A program made the position numbers and the translations under genes. From positions 13,759,001 through 13,823,000 of the forward strand of contig NC_079886.1 of assembly GCF_029227915.1 (NCBI RefSeq): DNA of 64,000 nt, given 5' to 3'. The DNA comes from Hydractinia symbiolongicarpus. Taxonomy: Eukaryota; Cnidaria; Hydrozoa; Anthoathecata; Hydractiniidae. Under the pieces are notes generated by a model. That model saw only the letters and a list, made by a program, of their open reading frames with translations. It did not search any database and was not told where the DNA came from. The first letter of the stretch is position 1, and every line of letters starts with the position of its first letter. Shown here in pieces: positions 51,154 to 63,349 of the stretch.

Positions 51154-51170
51154 CCCCGGACCGAATAGGG
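51154..51170 (-). repeat. MITE right terminal inverted repeat
   Basis: CCCCGGACCGAATAGGG is the exact reverse complement of the left end and is followed at once by TTAA. Confidence 0.93.
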
Positions 51171-51174
51171 TTAA
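51171..51174 (+). repeat. TTAA target-site duplication, right
   Basis: TTAA follows the last G of the element and runs on into satellite sequence (GGCTGTAATATTGCAATTTG) exactly where the left flank stopped. Confidence 0.93.
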
Positions 51175-54100
51175 GGCTGTAATATTGCAATTTGCAGTCT
51201 CATAAAGGCCTCACACGTAAATCACGTGGTTCCATCTGCCTGTGAAGGTTACCATTGCACTGTTCTTTCCAGTTTCATGCGCTACAACGTCCCAAGTCCT
51301 TTTCATTAGAGCCGTTGCCTTAGAATACTCTTAACTACGTGCACAGTCCTATAAAGGCTGTAATATGGCCTTTTGCAGTCTAAAAAAAGCCTCACACGTA
51401 AATCACGTGGTTCCATCTGCCTGCGCAGTTTACCTTAGCACTATTCCTTCCAGTCTCCATGCGCTACAACGTTCCAAGTCCTTTTCATTAGAGCCGTTGC
51501 CTTAGAACACTCTTAACTACGTGTGCACAGTCCAATAAAGGGTGTAATATAGCCTTTTGCACTCTAATAAAAGCCTCGCACGTAAATCACGCGGTTTCAC
51601 TTGTCTGCGCAGGTTACCATTGGACTAGTCCTTCCAGTCTCGATGCTCTACAACGTCCCAAGTAGTCTTCATTAGCGCCGTCGCTTTACAACACTATAAA
51701 CTACGTTCACCGTCCTATAAAGGCTGTAATATTGCCTTTTGCAGTCTCATAAAGGCCTGACACGTAAATCACGTGCTTCCATCTGCTTGCGCAGGTTACC
51801 ATTGGCCTAGTTCTTCTAGTCTCAGTGCGCTACAATGTTCCAAGTCGTTTTCATTAACGACATTGCATTAGAACACTCTTAACTACGTGCATAGTCCTAT
51901 AAAGACTGTAATATGGCATTTTGCAGTCTAATAAAAGCCTCACACGTAAATCGCGTGGTTCCATCTGCCTGTGCAGTTTACCATTGCACTATTCCTTCCG
52001 GTCACAATGCGCTACAACGTCCCAAGTCGTTTTCATTAGCACCGCTGCCTTACAACACTCTTAACTACGTGCACAGTCCTATAAAGGCTGTAATATGGCC
52101 TTTTGCAGTCTAATAAAGGCCTGACACGTAAATCACGTGCTTCCATCTGCTTGCGCAGGTTACCTTTGGCCTAGTCCTTCCAGTCTAAATGCGCTACAAC
52201 GTTCCAAATCGTTTTCATTGGCGCCGTTGCCTTAGAATTCTCTTAACTACGTGCACAGTTCTATAAAGGCTGTAATATGGCCCTTTGCGGTCTAATAAAA
52301 GCCTCACACGTAAATCACGTGGTTCAATCTGCCTGTGCAGTTTACCATTGCACTGTTCTTTCCAGTTTCATGCGCTACCACGTCCCAAGTCGTTTTCATT
52401 AGCGCCGTTGCCTTACAACACTCTTAATACGTGCACAGTCCTATAAAGGCTGTAATATGGCCTTTTGCAGTCTAGTAAAAGCCTCACACGTAAATCACGT
52501 GGTTCCATCTGCCTGCGCAAGTTACCATTGGACTATTCCATACAGTCTCAATGTGCTACAACGTCCCAAGTTGTCTTCATTAGCGCCGTTGCTTTACAAC
52601 ACTATTAACTACGTTCACCGTCCTATAAAGGCTGTAATATTGCAATTTGCAGTCTCATAAAGGCCTCACACGTAAATCACGTGGTTCCATCTGCCTGTGA
52701 AGGTTACCATTGCACTGTTCTTTCCAGTTTCATGCGCTACAACGTCCCTAGTCCTTTTCATTAGAGCCGTTGCCTTAGAACACTCTTAACTACGTGCACA
52801 GTCCTATAAAGGCTGTAATATAGGCCTTTTGCAGTCTAGTAAAAGCCTCACACGTAAATCACGTGGTTCCATCTGCCTGCGCTAGTTACCATTGGACTAT
52901 TCCATACAGTCTCAATGCAGTACAACGTTCCAAGTGGTTTTCCTTAGCGCTGTTGCCTTAGAACTCTCTTAACTACGTGCACAGTCCAATAAAAAGGTGT
53001 AATGTAGCCTTTTGCAGTCTAATAAAGGCCTCACACGTAAATCACGTGGTTCCATCTGCCTGTGCACGTTACCATTGCACTATTCCTTCCAGTCTGAATG
53101 CGTTACAACGTCCCAAGTCCTTTTTATTAGAGCCGTTGCCTTAGAACACTCTTAACTACGTGCACAGTCATATAAAAACTGTAATATGGCCTTTTGTAGT
53201 CTAATAAAAGCCTCACACGTAAATCACGTGGTTTCACCTGTCTGCCCAGATTATCATTCGACTGTTCCTTCCAGTCTCGATGCACTTCAATGTTCCAAGT
53301 GGTTTTCCTTAGCGCCGTGGCCTTAGAACACTCTTAACTACGTGCACAGTCCTATAAAGACCGTAATATACCCTTTTGCAGTCCAATAAAGGCCGCACAC
53401 GTACTTCACGCGGTTTCAGCTGCCCGCGCAAGTTACCATTAGACTATTCCTTCCAGTCTCAATGCACTACAACGTTCCAAGTGGTTTTCCTTAGCGCTGT
53501 TGCCTTAGAACTCTCTTAACTACGTGCACAGTCCAATAAAAGGTGTAATGTAGCCTTTTGCAGTGTAATAAAGGCCTCACACGTAAATCACGTGGTTCCA
53601 TCTGCCTGTGCACGTTACCATTGCACTATTCCTTCCAGTCTCAATGCGCTACAACGTCCCAAGTCCTTTTCATTAGAGCCGTTGCCTTAGAACACTCTTA
53701 ACTACGTGCACAGTCATATAAAAACTGTAATATGGCCTTTTGTAGTCTAATAAAAGCCTTACACGTAAATCACGTGGTTTCACCTGTCTGCCTAGATTAT
53801 CATTCGACTGTTCCTTCCAGTCTCGATGCACTTCAATGTTCTAAGTGGTTTTCCTTAGCGCCGTGGCCTTAGAACACTCTTAACTACGTGCACAGTCCTA
53901 TAAAGGCTGTTATATGGCCTCATACAGTCTAATAAAAACCTCGCACGTAAATCACGCGGTTTCACCTGTCTGCGCAGGTTACCATTGGACTAGTCCTTCC
54001 AGTCTCAATGCGCTACAACGTCCCAAGTCGTTTTCATTAGCGCCACTGCATTAGAACACTCTTAACTACGTGCAGAGTCCTATAAAGACTGTAATATGGC

Positions 54101-56104
54101 CTTTTGCAGTCTAATAAAAGCCTCACACGTATATCACGTGGTTCCATCTGCCTGCGCAGTTTACCATTGCACTATTCTTTCCAGTCTCAATGCGCTACAG
54201 CGTCCCAAGTCGTTTTCAATACCGCCGTTGCTTTACAACACTGTTAACTGCGTGCACAGTCCAATAAAGGCTGTAATAAGCCCTTTTGCAGTCTAATAAA
54301 GGCCTCATGCGTAATTAACGTGGTTCCATCTGCCTGTGCAGGTTACCATTGCACTGTTCTTTCCAGTTTCATGCGTTACCACGTCCCAAGTCGTTTTCAT
54401 TGGCACTGTTGCCTTAGAATACTCTTAACTACGTGCACAGTCCTATAAAGGCTGTAATATGGCCTTTTGCTGTCTCATAAAAGCCTCACACGAAAATCAC
54501 GCGGTTCCATCTGCCTGCGCAGGTTACCATTGCACTATTCCTTCCAATCTCAATGCCCTACAACGTCCCAAGTTGTTTTCATTAGCGCCATTGCATTAGA
54601 ACACTCTTAACTACGTGCACAGTCCTATAAAGGCTGTAATATGGCCTTTTGCAGTCCAGTAAAAGCCTCACACGTAAATCACGTGGTTCCATCTGCCTGC
54701 GCAAGTTACCATTGGACTATTCCTTACAGTCTCAATGTGTTACAACGTCCAAAGTCGTCCTCATTAGCGCCGTTGCTTTACAACACTATTAACTACGTTC
54801 ACCGTCCTATAAAGGCTGTAATATTGCCTTTTGCAGTCTCATAAAGGCCTCACACGTAAATCACGTGGTTCAATCTGCCTGTGCAGGTTACCATTGCACT
54901 GTTCTTTCCAGTTTCATGCGCTACCACGACCCAAGTCGTTTTCATTAGCGCCGTTGCCTTACAACACTCTTAACTACGTGCACAGTCCTATAAAGGCTGT
55001 AATATGGCCTTTTGCAGTCTAGTAAAAGCCTCACACGTAAATCACGTGGTTCCATCTGCCTGCGCAAGTTACCATTGGACTATTCCTTACAGTCTCAATG
55101 TGCTACAACGTCCCAAGTCGTCTTCATTTGCGCCGTTGCGTTACAACAGTATTAACTACGTTCACCGTCCTATAAAGGCGGTAATATTGCAATTTGCAGT
55201 CTCATAAAGGCCTCACACGTGAATCACGTGGTTCCATCTGCCTGTGCAGGTTACCATTGGCCTAGTCCTTCCAGTCTCAATGCACTACAACGTCCTAAGT
55301 CGTTTTCCTTAGTGCCGTCGCTTTAGAATACTCTTAACTACGTGCATCGTCTTATAAAGGCTGTAATATGGCCTTTTGCAGTCTAATAAAAACCTCGCAC
55401 GTAAATCACGCGGTTTCACCTGTCTGCGCAGGTTACCATTGGATTAGTCCTTCCAGTCTCAATGCGCTACAACGTCCCAAATCCTTTTCATTAGAGCCGT
55501 CGCCTTAGAATAGTCTTAACTACGTGCACAGTCCTATAAAGGCTGTAATATGGCCTTTTTCAGTCTAATAAAAGCCTCGCACGTAAATCACGTGGTTCCA
55601 TCTGCCTGCGCAGGTTACCGTTGGACTATTCCTTAAAGTCTCAATGCGCTACCACATCCCAAGTCGTCTTCATTAGCGCCGTTGCTCTACAACACTATTA
55701 ACTATGTGCACAGTCCAATAAAGACTGTAATATGGCCTTTTGCAGTCTAATAAAAGCCTCACACGTAAATCACGTGGTTTCACCCGTCTGCCCAGATTAT
55801 CATTCGACTGTTCCTTCCAGTCTCGATGCACTTCAATGTTCCAAGTGGTTTTCCTTAGCGCCGTGGCCTTAGAACACTCTTAACTACGTGCACAGTCCTA
55901 TAAAGACCGTAATATACACTTTTGCAGTCCAATAAAGGCCGCACACGTATTCACGCGGTTTCAGCTGCCCGCGCAGGTTACCATAAGACTAGTCCTTCCA
56001 GTCTCAATGCACTACAACATTCCAAGTGGTTTTCCTTAGCGCTGTTGCCTGAGAACTCTCTTAACTACGTGCACAGTCCAATAAAAGGTGTAATGTAGCC
56101 TTTT

Positions 56105-59100
56105 GCAGTCTAATAAAAGCCTCACACGTAAATCACGTGGTTCCATCTGCCTGCGCAGGTTACCGTTGGACTATTCCTTAAAGTCTCAATGCGCTACCAT
56201 ATCCCAAGTCGTCTTCATTAGCGCCGTTGCTCTACAACACTATTAACTACGTGCACAGTCCTATAAAGACTGTAATATGGCCTTTTGCAGTCTAATAAAA
56301 GCCTCACACGTAAATCACGTGGTTTCACCCGTCTGCCCAGATTATCATTCGACTGTTCCTTCCAGTCTCGATGCACTTCAATGTTCCAAGTGGTTTTCCT
56401 TAGCGCCGTGGCCTTAGAACACTCTTAACTACGTCCACAGTCCTATAAAGACCGTAATATACGCTTTTGCAGTCCAATAAAGGCCGCACACGTAATTCAC
56501 GCGGTTTCAGCTGCCCGCGCAGGTTACCATTAGACTAGTCCTTCCAGTCTCAATGCACTACAACGTTCCAAGAGGTTTTCCTTAGCGCTGTTGCCTTAGA
56601 ACTCTCTTAACTACGTGCACAGTCCAATAAAAGGTGTAATGTAGCCTTTTGCAGTCTAATAAAGGCCTCACACGTAAATCACGTGGTTCCATGAGTCTGT
56701 GCAGGTTACCATTGGACTAGTCCTTCCAGTCTCAATGCGCTACAACGTCCCAAGTCGTTTTCATTAGCGCCACTGCATTAGAACACTCTTAACTACGTGC
56801 AGAGTCCTATAAATACTGTAATATGGCCTTTTGCAGTCTAATAAAAGCCTCACACGTATATCACGTGGTTCCATCTGCCTGCGCAGTTTACCATTGCACT
56901 ATTCCTTCCAGTCTCAATGCGCTACAGCGTCCCAAGTCGTTTTCAATACCGCCGTTGCTTTACAACACTGTTAACTGCGTGCACAGTCCAATAAAGGCTG
57001 TAATATGCCCTTTTGCAGTCTAATAAAGGCCTCATGCGTAATTAACGTGGTTCCATCTGCCTGTGCAGGTTACCATTGCACTGTTCTTTCCAGTTTCATG
57101 CGTTACCACGTCCCAAGTCGTTTTCATTGGCACCGTTGCCTTAGAATACTCTTAACTACGTGCACAGTCCTATAAAGGCTGTAATATGGCCTTTTGCAGT
57201 CTCATAAAAGCCTCACACGAAAATCACGTGGTTCCATCTGCCTGCGCAGGTTACCATTGCACTATTTCTTCCAATCTCAATGCCCTACAACGTCCCAAGT
57301 TGTTTTCATTAGCGCCATTGCATTAGAACACTCTTAACTACGTGCACAGTCCTATAAAGGCTGTAATATGGCCTTTTGCAATCCAGTAAAAGCCTCACAC
57401 GTAAATCACGTGGTTCCATCTGCCTGCGCAAGTTACCATTGGACTATTCCTTACAGTCTCAATGTGCTACAACGTCCAAAGTCGTCCTCATTAGCGCCGT
57501 TGCTCTACAACACTATTAACTACGTTCACCGTCCTATAAAGGCTGTAATATTGCCTTTTGCAGTCTCATAAAGGCCTCACACGTAAATCACGTAGTTCAA
57601 TCTGCCTGTGCAGGTTACCATTGCACTGTTCTTTCCAGTTTCATGCGCTACCACGACCCAAGTCGTTTTCATTAGCGCCGTTGCCTTACAACACTCTTAA
57701 CTACGTGCACAGTCCTATAAAGGCTGTAATATGGCCTTTTGCAATCTAATAAAAGCCTCACACGTAAATCACGTGTTTCCATCTGCCTGCGCAGGTTACC
57801 GTTGGACTATTCCTTAAAGTCTCAATGCGCTACCATATCCCAAGTCGTCTTCATTAGCGCCGTTGCTCTACAACACTATTAACTACGTGCACAGTCCTAT
57901 AAAGACTGTAATATGGCCTTTTGCAGTCTAACAAAAGCCTCACACGTAAATCACGTGGTTTCACCCGTCTGCCCAGATTATCATTCGACTGTTCCTTCCA
58001 GTCTCGATGCACTTCAATGTTCCAAGTGGTTTTCCTTAGCGCCGTGGCCTTAGAACACTCTTAACTACGTCCACAGTCCTATAAAGACCGTAATATACCC
58101 TTTTGCAGTCCAATAAAGGCCGCACACGTAATTCACGCGGTTTCAGCTGCCCGCGCAGGTTACCATTAGACTAGTCCTTCCAGTCTCAATGCACTACAAG
58201 GTTCCAAGAGGTTTTCCTTAGCGCTGTTGCCTTAGAACTCTCTTAACTACGTGCACAGTCCAATAAAAGGTGTAATGTAGCCTTTTGCAGTCTAATAAAG
58301 GCCTCACACGTAAATCACGTGGTTCCATGAGTCTGTGCAGGTTACCATTGGACTAGTCCTTCCAGTCTCAATGCGCTACAACGTCCCAAGTCGTTTTCAT
58401 TAGCGCCACTGCATTAGAACACTCTTAACTACGTGCAGAGTCCTATAAAGACTGTAATATGGCCTTTTGCAGTCTAATAAAAGCCTCACACGTATATCAC
58501 GTGGTTCCATCTGCCTGCGCAGTTTACCATTGCACTATTCCTTCCAGTCTCAATGCGCTACAGCGTCCCAAGTCGTTTTCAATACCGCCGTTACTTTACA
58601 ACACTGTTAACTGCGTGCACAGTCCAATAAAGGCTGTAATATGCCCTTTTGCAGTCTAATAAAGGCCTCATGCGTAATTAACGTGGTTCCATCTGCCTGT
58701 GCAGGTTACCATTCCACTGTTCTTTCCAGTTTCATGCGTTACCATGTCCCAAGTCGTTTTCATTGGCACCGTTGCCTTAGAATACTCTTAACTACGTGCA
58801 CAGTCCTATAAAGGCTGTAATATGGCCTTTTGCAGTCTCATAAAAGCCTCACACGAAAATCACGTGGTTCCATCTGCCTGCGCAGGTTACCATTGCACTA
58901 TTCCTTCCAATCTCAATGCCCTACAACGTCCCAAGTTGTTTTCATTAGCGCCATTGCATTAGAACACTCTTAACTACGTGCACAGTCCTATAAAGGCTGT
59001 AATATGGCCTTTTGCAGTCCAGTAAAAGCCTCACACGTAAATCACGTGGTTCCATCTGCCTGCGCAAGTTACCATTGGACTATTCCTTACAGTCTCAATG

Positions 59101-59376
59101 TGCTACAACGTCCAAAGTCGTCCTCATTAGCGCCGTTGCTTTACAACACTATTAACTACGTTCACCGTCCTATAAAGGCTGTAATATTGCCTTTTGCAGT
59201 CTCATAAAAACCTCACACGTAAATCACGTGGTTCAATCTGCCTGTGCAGGTTACCATTGCACTGTTCTTTCCAGTTTCATGCGCTACCACGACCCAAGTC
59301 GTTTTCATTAGCGCCGTTGCCTTACAACACTCTTAACTACGTGCACAGTCCTATAAAGGCTGTAATATGGCCTTTT
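56105..59376 (+). repeat. Tandem duplication of 9 monomers (2 x 1636 bp)
   Basis: Copy 1 (about 56105-57740) and copy 2 (about 57741-59376) match at offset 1636 bp; landmark pairs are 56161/57797, 56823/58459, 57368/59004 and 57558/59194. Shared variants are CTACCATATCCCAAG, CCAAGAGGTTTTCC and CAATGCCCTACAACG. Differences are a few single bases, so the event is young compared with the spread between monomer types. Confidence 0.9.
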
Positions 59377-59939
59377 GCAGTCTAGTAAAAGCCTCACACG
59401 TAAATCACGTGGTTCCATCTGCCTGCGCAAGTTACCATTGGACTATTCCTTACAGTCTCAATGTGCTACAACGTCCCAAGTCGTCTTCATTAGCGCCGTT
59501 GCGTTACAACAGTATTAACTACGTTCACCGTCCTATAAAGGCGGTAATATTGCAATTTGCAGTCTCATAAAAGCCTCGCACGTAAATCACGTGGTTCCAT
59601 CTGCCTGCGCAGGTTACCGTTGGACTATTCCTTCCAGTCTCGATGCACTTCAATGTTCCAAGTGGTTTTCCTTAGCGCCGTGGCCTTAGAACACTCTTAA
59701 CTACGTGCACTGTCCTATAAAGACCGTAATATGCCCTTTTGCAGTCCATTAAAGGCCGCACACGTATTCACGCGGTTTAAGCTGCCCGCGCAGGTTACCA
59801 TAAGACTAGTCCTTCCAGTCTCAATGCACTACAACATTCCAAGTGGTTTTCCTTAGCGCTGTTGCCTGAGAACTCTCTTAACTACGTGCACAGTCCAATA
59901 AAAGGTGTAATGTAGCCTTTTGCAGTCTAATAAAAGCCT

Positions 59940-62851
59940 CACACGTAAATCACGTTGTTCCATCTGCCTGCGCAGGTTACCGTTGGACTATTCCTTAAAG
60001 TCTCAATGCGCTACCATATCCCAAGTCGTCTTCATTAGCGCCGTTGCTCTACAACACTATTAACTACATGCACAGTCCTATAAAGACTGTAATATGGCCT
60101 TTTGCAGTCTAATAAAAGCCTCACACGTAAATCACGTGGTTTCACCCGTCTGCCCAGATTATCATTCGACTGTTCCTTCCAGTCTCGATGCACTTCAATG
60201 TTCCAAGTGGTTTTCCTTAGCGCCGTGGCCTTAGAACACTCTTAACTACGTCCACAGTCCTATAAAGACCGTAATATACCCTTTTGCAGTCCAATAAAGG
60301 CCGCACACGTAATTCACGCGGTTTCAGCTGCCCGCGCAGGTTACCATTAGACTAGTCCTTCCAGTCTCAATGCACTACAACGTTCCAAGAGGTTTTCCTT
60401 AGCGCTGTTGCCTTAGAACTCTCTTAACTATGTGCACAGTCCAATAAAAGGTGTAATGTAGCCTTTTGCAGTCTAATAAAGGCCTCACACGTAAATCACG
60501 TGGCTCCATGAGTCTGTGCAGGTTACCATTGGACTAGTCCTTCCAGTCTCAATGCGCTACAACGTCCCAAGTCGTTTTCATTAGCGCCGTTGCCTTAGAA
60601 CACTCTTAACTACGTGCACAGTCCTATAAAGGCTGTAATATGGCCCTTTGCGGTCTAATAAAAGCCTCACACGTAAATCACGTGGTTCCATGAGTCTGCG
60701 CAGGTTACCATTGGCTTAGTCCTTCCAGTCTTGATGCACTACAACGTCCCAAGTTGTTTTCATTAGCGCCATTGCATTAGAACACTCTTAACTACGTGCA
60801 CAGTCCTATAAAGGCTGTAATATGGCCTTTTGCAGTCTAATAAAAGCCTCACACGTAAATCACGTGGTTCCATCTGCCTGCGCAAGTTGCCATTGAACTA
60901 TTCCTTACAGTCTCAATGTGCTACAACGTCCCAAGTCGTCTTCATTAGCGCCGTTGCTTTACAACACTATTAACTAAGTTCACCGTCCTATAAAGGCTGT
61001 AATATTGCCTTTTGCAGTCTCATAAAGGCCTCACACGTAAATCACGTGGTTTCATCTGCCTGTGCAGGTTACCATTGGCCTAGTCCTTCCAGTCTCAATG
61101 CGCTACAACGTCCTAAGTCGTTTTCCTTAGTGCCGTCGCTTTAGAACACTCTTAACTACGTGCATCGTCCTATAAAGGCTGTAATATGGCCTTTTGCAGT
61201 CTAATAAAGCCCTGACATGTAAATCACGTGCTTCCATCTGCTTGCGCAGGTTACCATTGGCCTAGTCCTTCCAGTCTCAATGCGCTACAACGTCCCAAGT
61301 CGTTTTCATTGGCGTCGTTGCCTTAGAATACTCTTAACTACGTGCACAGTCCTATAAAGGCTGTAATATGGCCTTTTGCAGTCTAATAAAAGGCTCACAC
61401 GTAAATCACGTTGTTCCATCTGCCTGCGCAGGTTACCGTTGGACTATTCCTTAAAGTCTCAATGCGCTACCATATCCCAAGTCGTCTTCATTAGCGCCGT
61501 TGCTCTACAACACTATTAACTACATGCACAGTCCTATAAAGACTGTAATATGGCCTTTTGCAGTCTAATAAAAGCCTCACACGTAAATCACGTGGTTTCA
61601 CCCGTCTGCCCAGATTATCATTCGACTGTTCCTTCCAGTCTCGATGCACTTCAATGTTCCAAGTGGTTTTCCTTAGCGCCGTGGCCTTAGAACACTCTTA
61701 ACTACGTCCACAGTCCTATAAAGACCGTAATATACCCTTTTGCAGTCCAATAAAGGCCGCACACGTAATTCACGCGGTTTCAGCTGCCCGCGCAGGTTAC
61801 CATTAGACTAGTCCTTCCAGTCTCAATGCACTACAACGTTCCAAGAGGTTTTCCTTAGCGCTGTTGCCTTAGAACTCTCTTAACTATGTGCACAGTCCAA
61901 TAAAAGGTGTAATGTAGCCTTTTGCAGTCTAATAAAGGCCTCACACGTAAATCACGTGGCTCCATGAGTCTGTGCAGGTTACCATTGGACTAGTCCTTCC
62001 AGTCTCAATGCGCTACAACGTCCCAAGTCGTTTTCATTAGCGCCGTTGCCTTAGAACACTCTTAACTACGTGCACAGTCCTATAAAGGCTGTAATATGGC
62101 CCTTTGCGGTCTAATAAAAGCCTCACACGTAAATCACGTGGTTCCATGAGTCTGCGCAGGTTACCATTGGCTTAGTCCTTCCAGTCTTGATGCACTACAA
62201 CGTCCCAAGTTGTTTTCATTAGCGCCATTGCATTAGAACACTCTTAACTACGTGCACAGTCCTATAAAGGCTGTAATATGGCCTTTTGCAGTCTAATAAA
62301 AGCCTCACACGTAAATCACGTGGTTCCATCTGCCTGCGCAAGTTGCCATTGAACTATTCCTTACAGTCTCAATGTGCTACAACGTCCCAAGTCGTCTTCA
62401 TTAGCGCCGTTGCTTTACAACACTATTAACTAAGTTCACCGTCCTATAAAGGCTGTAATATTGCCTTTTGCAGTCTCATAAAGGCCTCACACGTAAATCA
62501 CGTGGTTTCATCTGCCTGTGCAGGTTACCATTGGCCTAGTCCTTCCAGTCTCAATGCGCTACAACGTCCTAAGTCGTTTTCCTTAGTGCCGTCGCTTTAG
62601 AACACTCTTAACTACGTGCATCGTCCTATAAAGGCTGTAATATGGCCTTTTGCAGTCTAATAAAGCCCTGACATGTAAATCACGTGCTTCCATCTGCTTG
62701 CGCAGGTTACCATTGGCCTAGTCCTTCCAGTCTCAATGCGCTACAACGTCCCAAGTCGTTTTCATTGGCGTCGTTGCCTTAGAATACTCTTAACTACGTG
62801 CACAGTCCTATAAAGGCTGTAATATGGCCTTTTGCAGTCTAATAAAAGGCT
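59940..62851 (+). repeat. Tandem duplication of 8 monomers (2 x 1456 bp)
   Basis: Copy 1 (about 59940-61395) and copy 2 (about 61396-62851) match at offset 1456 bp (60061/61517 and 60501/61957). Both share TAACTACATGCACAG, CACGTGGCTCCATGAG and AAAGCCCTGACATG. I found essentially no differences when reading the two copies side by side, making this perhaps the youngest duplication here. Confidence 0.92.
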
Positions 62852-63349
62852 CACACGTAAATCCCGTGGTTCCATCTGCCTGCGCAGGTTACCATTGGAC
62901 TATTCCTTAAAGTCTCAATGCGCTACCACATCCTAAGTCGCCTTCATTAGCGCTGTTGCTCTACAACACTATTAACTACGTGCACAGTCCTATAAAGACT
63001 GTAATATGGCCTTTTGCAGTCTAATAAAAGCCTCACACGTAAATCACGTGGTTTCACCCGTCTGCCCAGATTATCATTCGACTGTTCCTTCCAGTCTCGA
63101 TGCACTTCAATGTTCCAAGTGGTTTTCCTCAGCGCCGTGGCCTTAAAACACTCTTAACTACGTGCACAGTCCTATAAAGACCGTAATATACCCTTTTGCA
63201 GTCCAATAAAGGCCGCACACGTAATTCACGCGGTTTCAGCTGCCCGCGCAGGTTACCATTAAACTAGTCCTTCCAGTCTCAATGCACTACAACGTTCCAA
63301 GTGGTTTTCCTTAGCGCTGTTGCCTTAGAACTCTCTTAACTACGTGCAC

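Larger units (their letters stand above)
50427..51170 (+). mobile_element. piggyBac-like non-autonomous MITE (744 bp)
   Basis: This is the only non-satellite sequence in the window. It starts CCCTATTCGGTCCGGGG and ends with the exact reverse complement, giving 17-bp perfect terminal inverted repeats, flanked by TTAA on both sides. Near each end lies a palindrome of seven G, CGGA, one central base, TCCG and seven C. The interior is AT-rich with several A and T runs, and holds no open frame above about 60 codons, so no transposase is encoded. TTAA duplication, CCC-starting ends and subterminal inverted repeats with unequal spacing are known for piggyBac elements, so mobilisation in trans by a piggyBac-type transposase is the best inference. 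The orientation given is arbitrary. I do not recognise the family by name. Confidence 0.88.
49560..52630 (+). repeat. 8-monomer repeat interrupted by the MITE
   Basis: The block at about 49560-50426 recurs at about 51763-52630, offset 2203 bp. Removing the 744-bp element and one TTAA leaves 1455 bp, or eight monomers. Shared markers are GGCCTAGTTCTTC, AATCGCGTGGTTCC, the CCAGTCACAATGCGC / CCGGTCACAATGCGC pair and CTCTTAATACGTGC. The right copy has TATAAA where the left has TATTAA and the insertion. Confidence 0.87.

Noticed and set aside
50427-51170. A short transposase gene or captured host gene in the MITE
   Set aside because: The interior is AT-rich with frequent stops in all frames and shows no open frame above about 60 codons and no recognisable domain.
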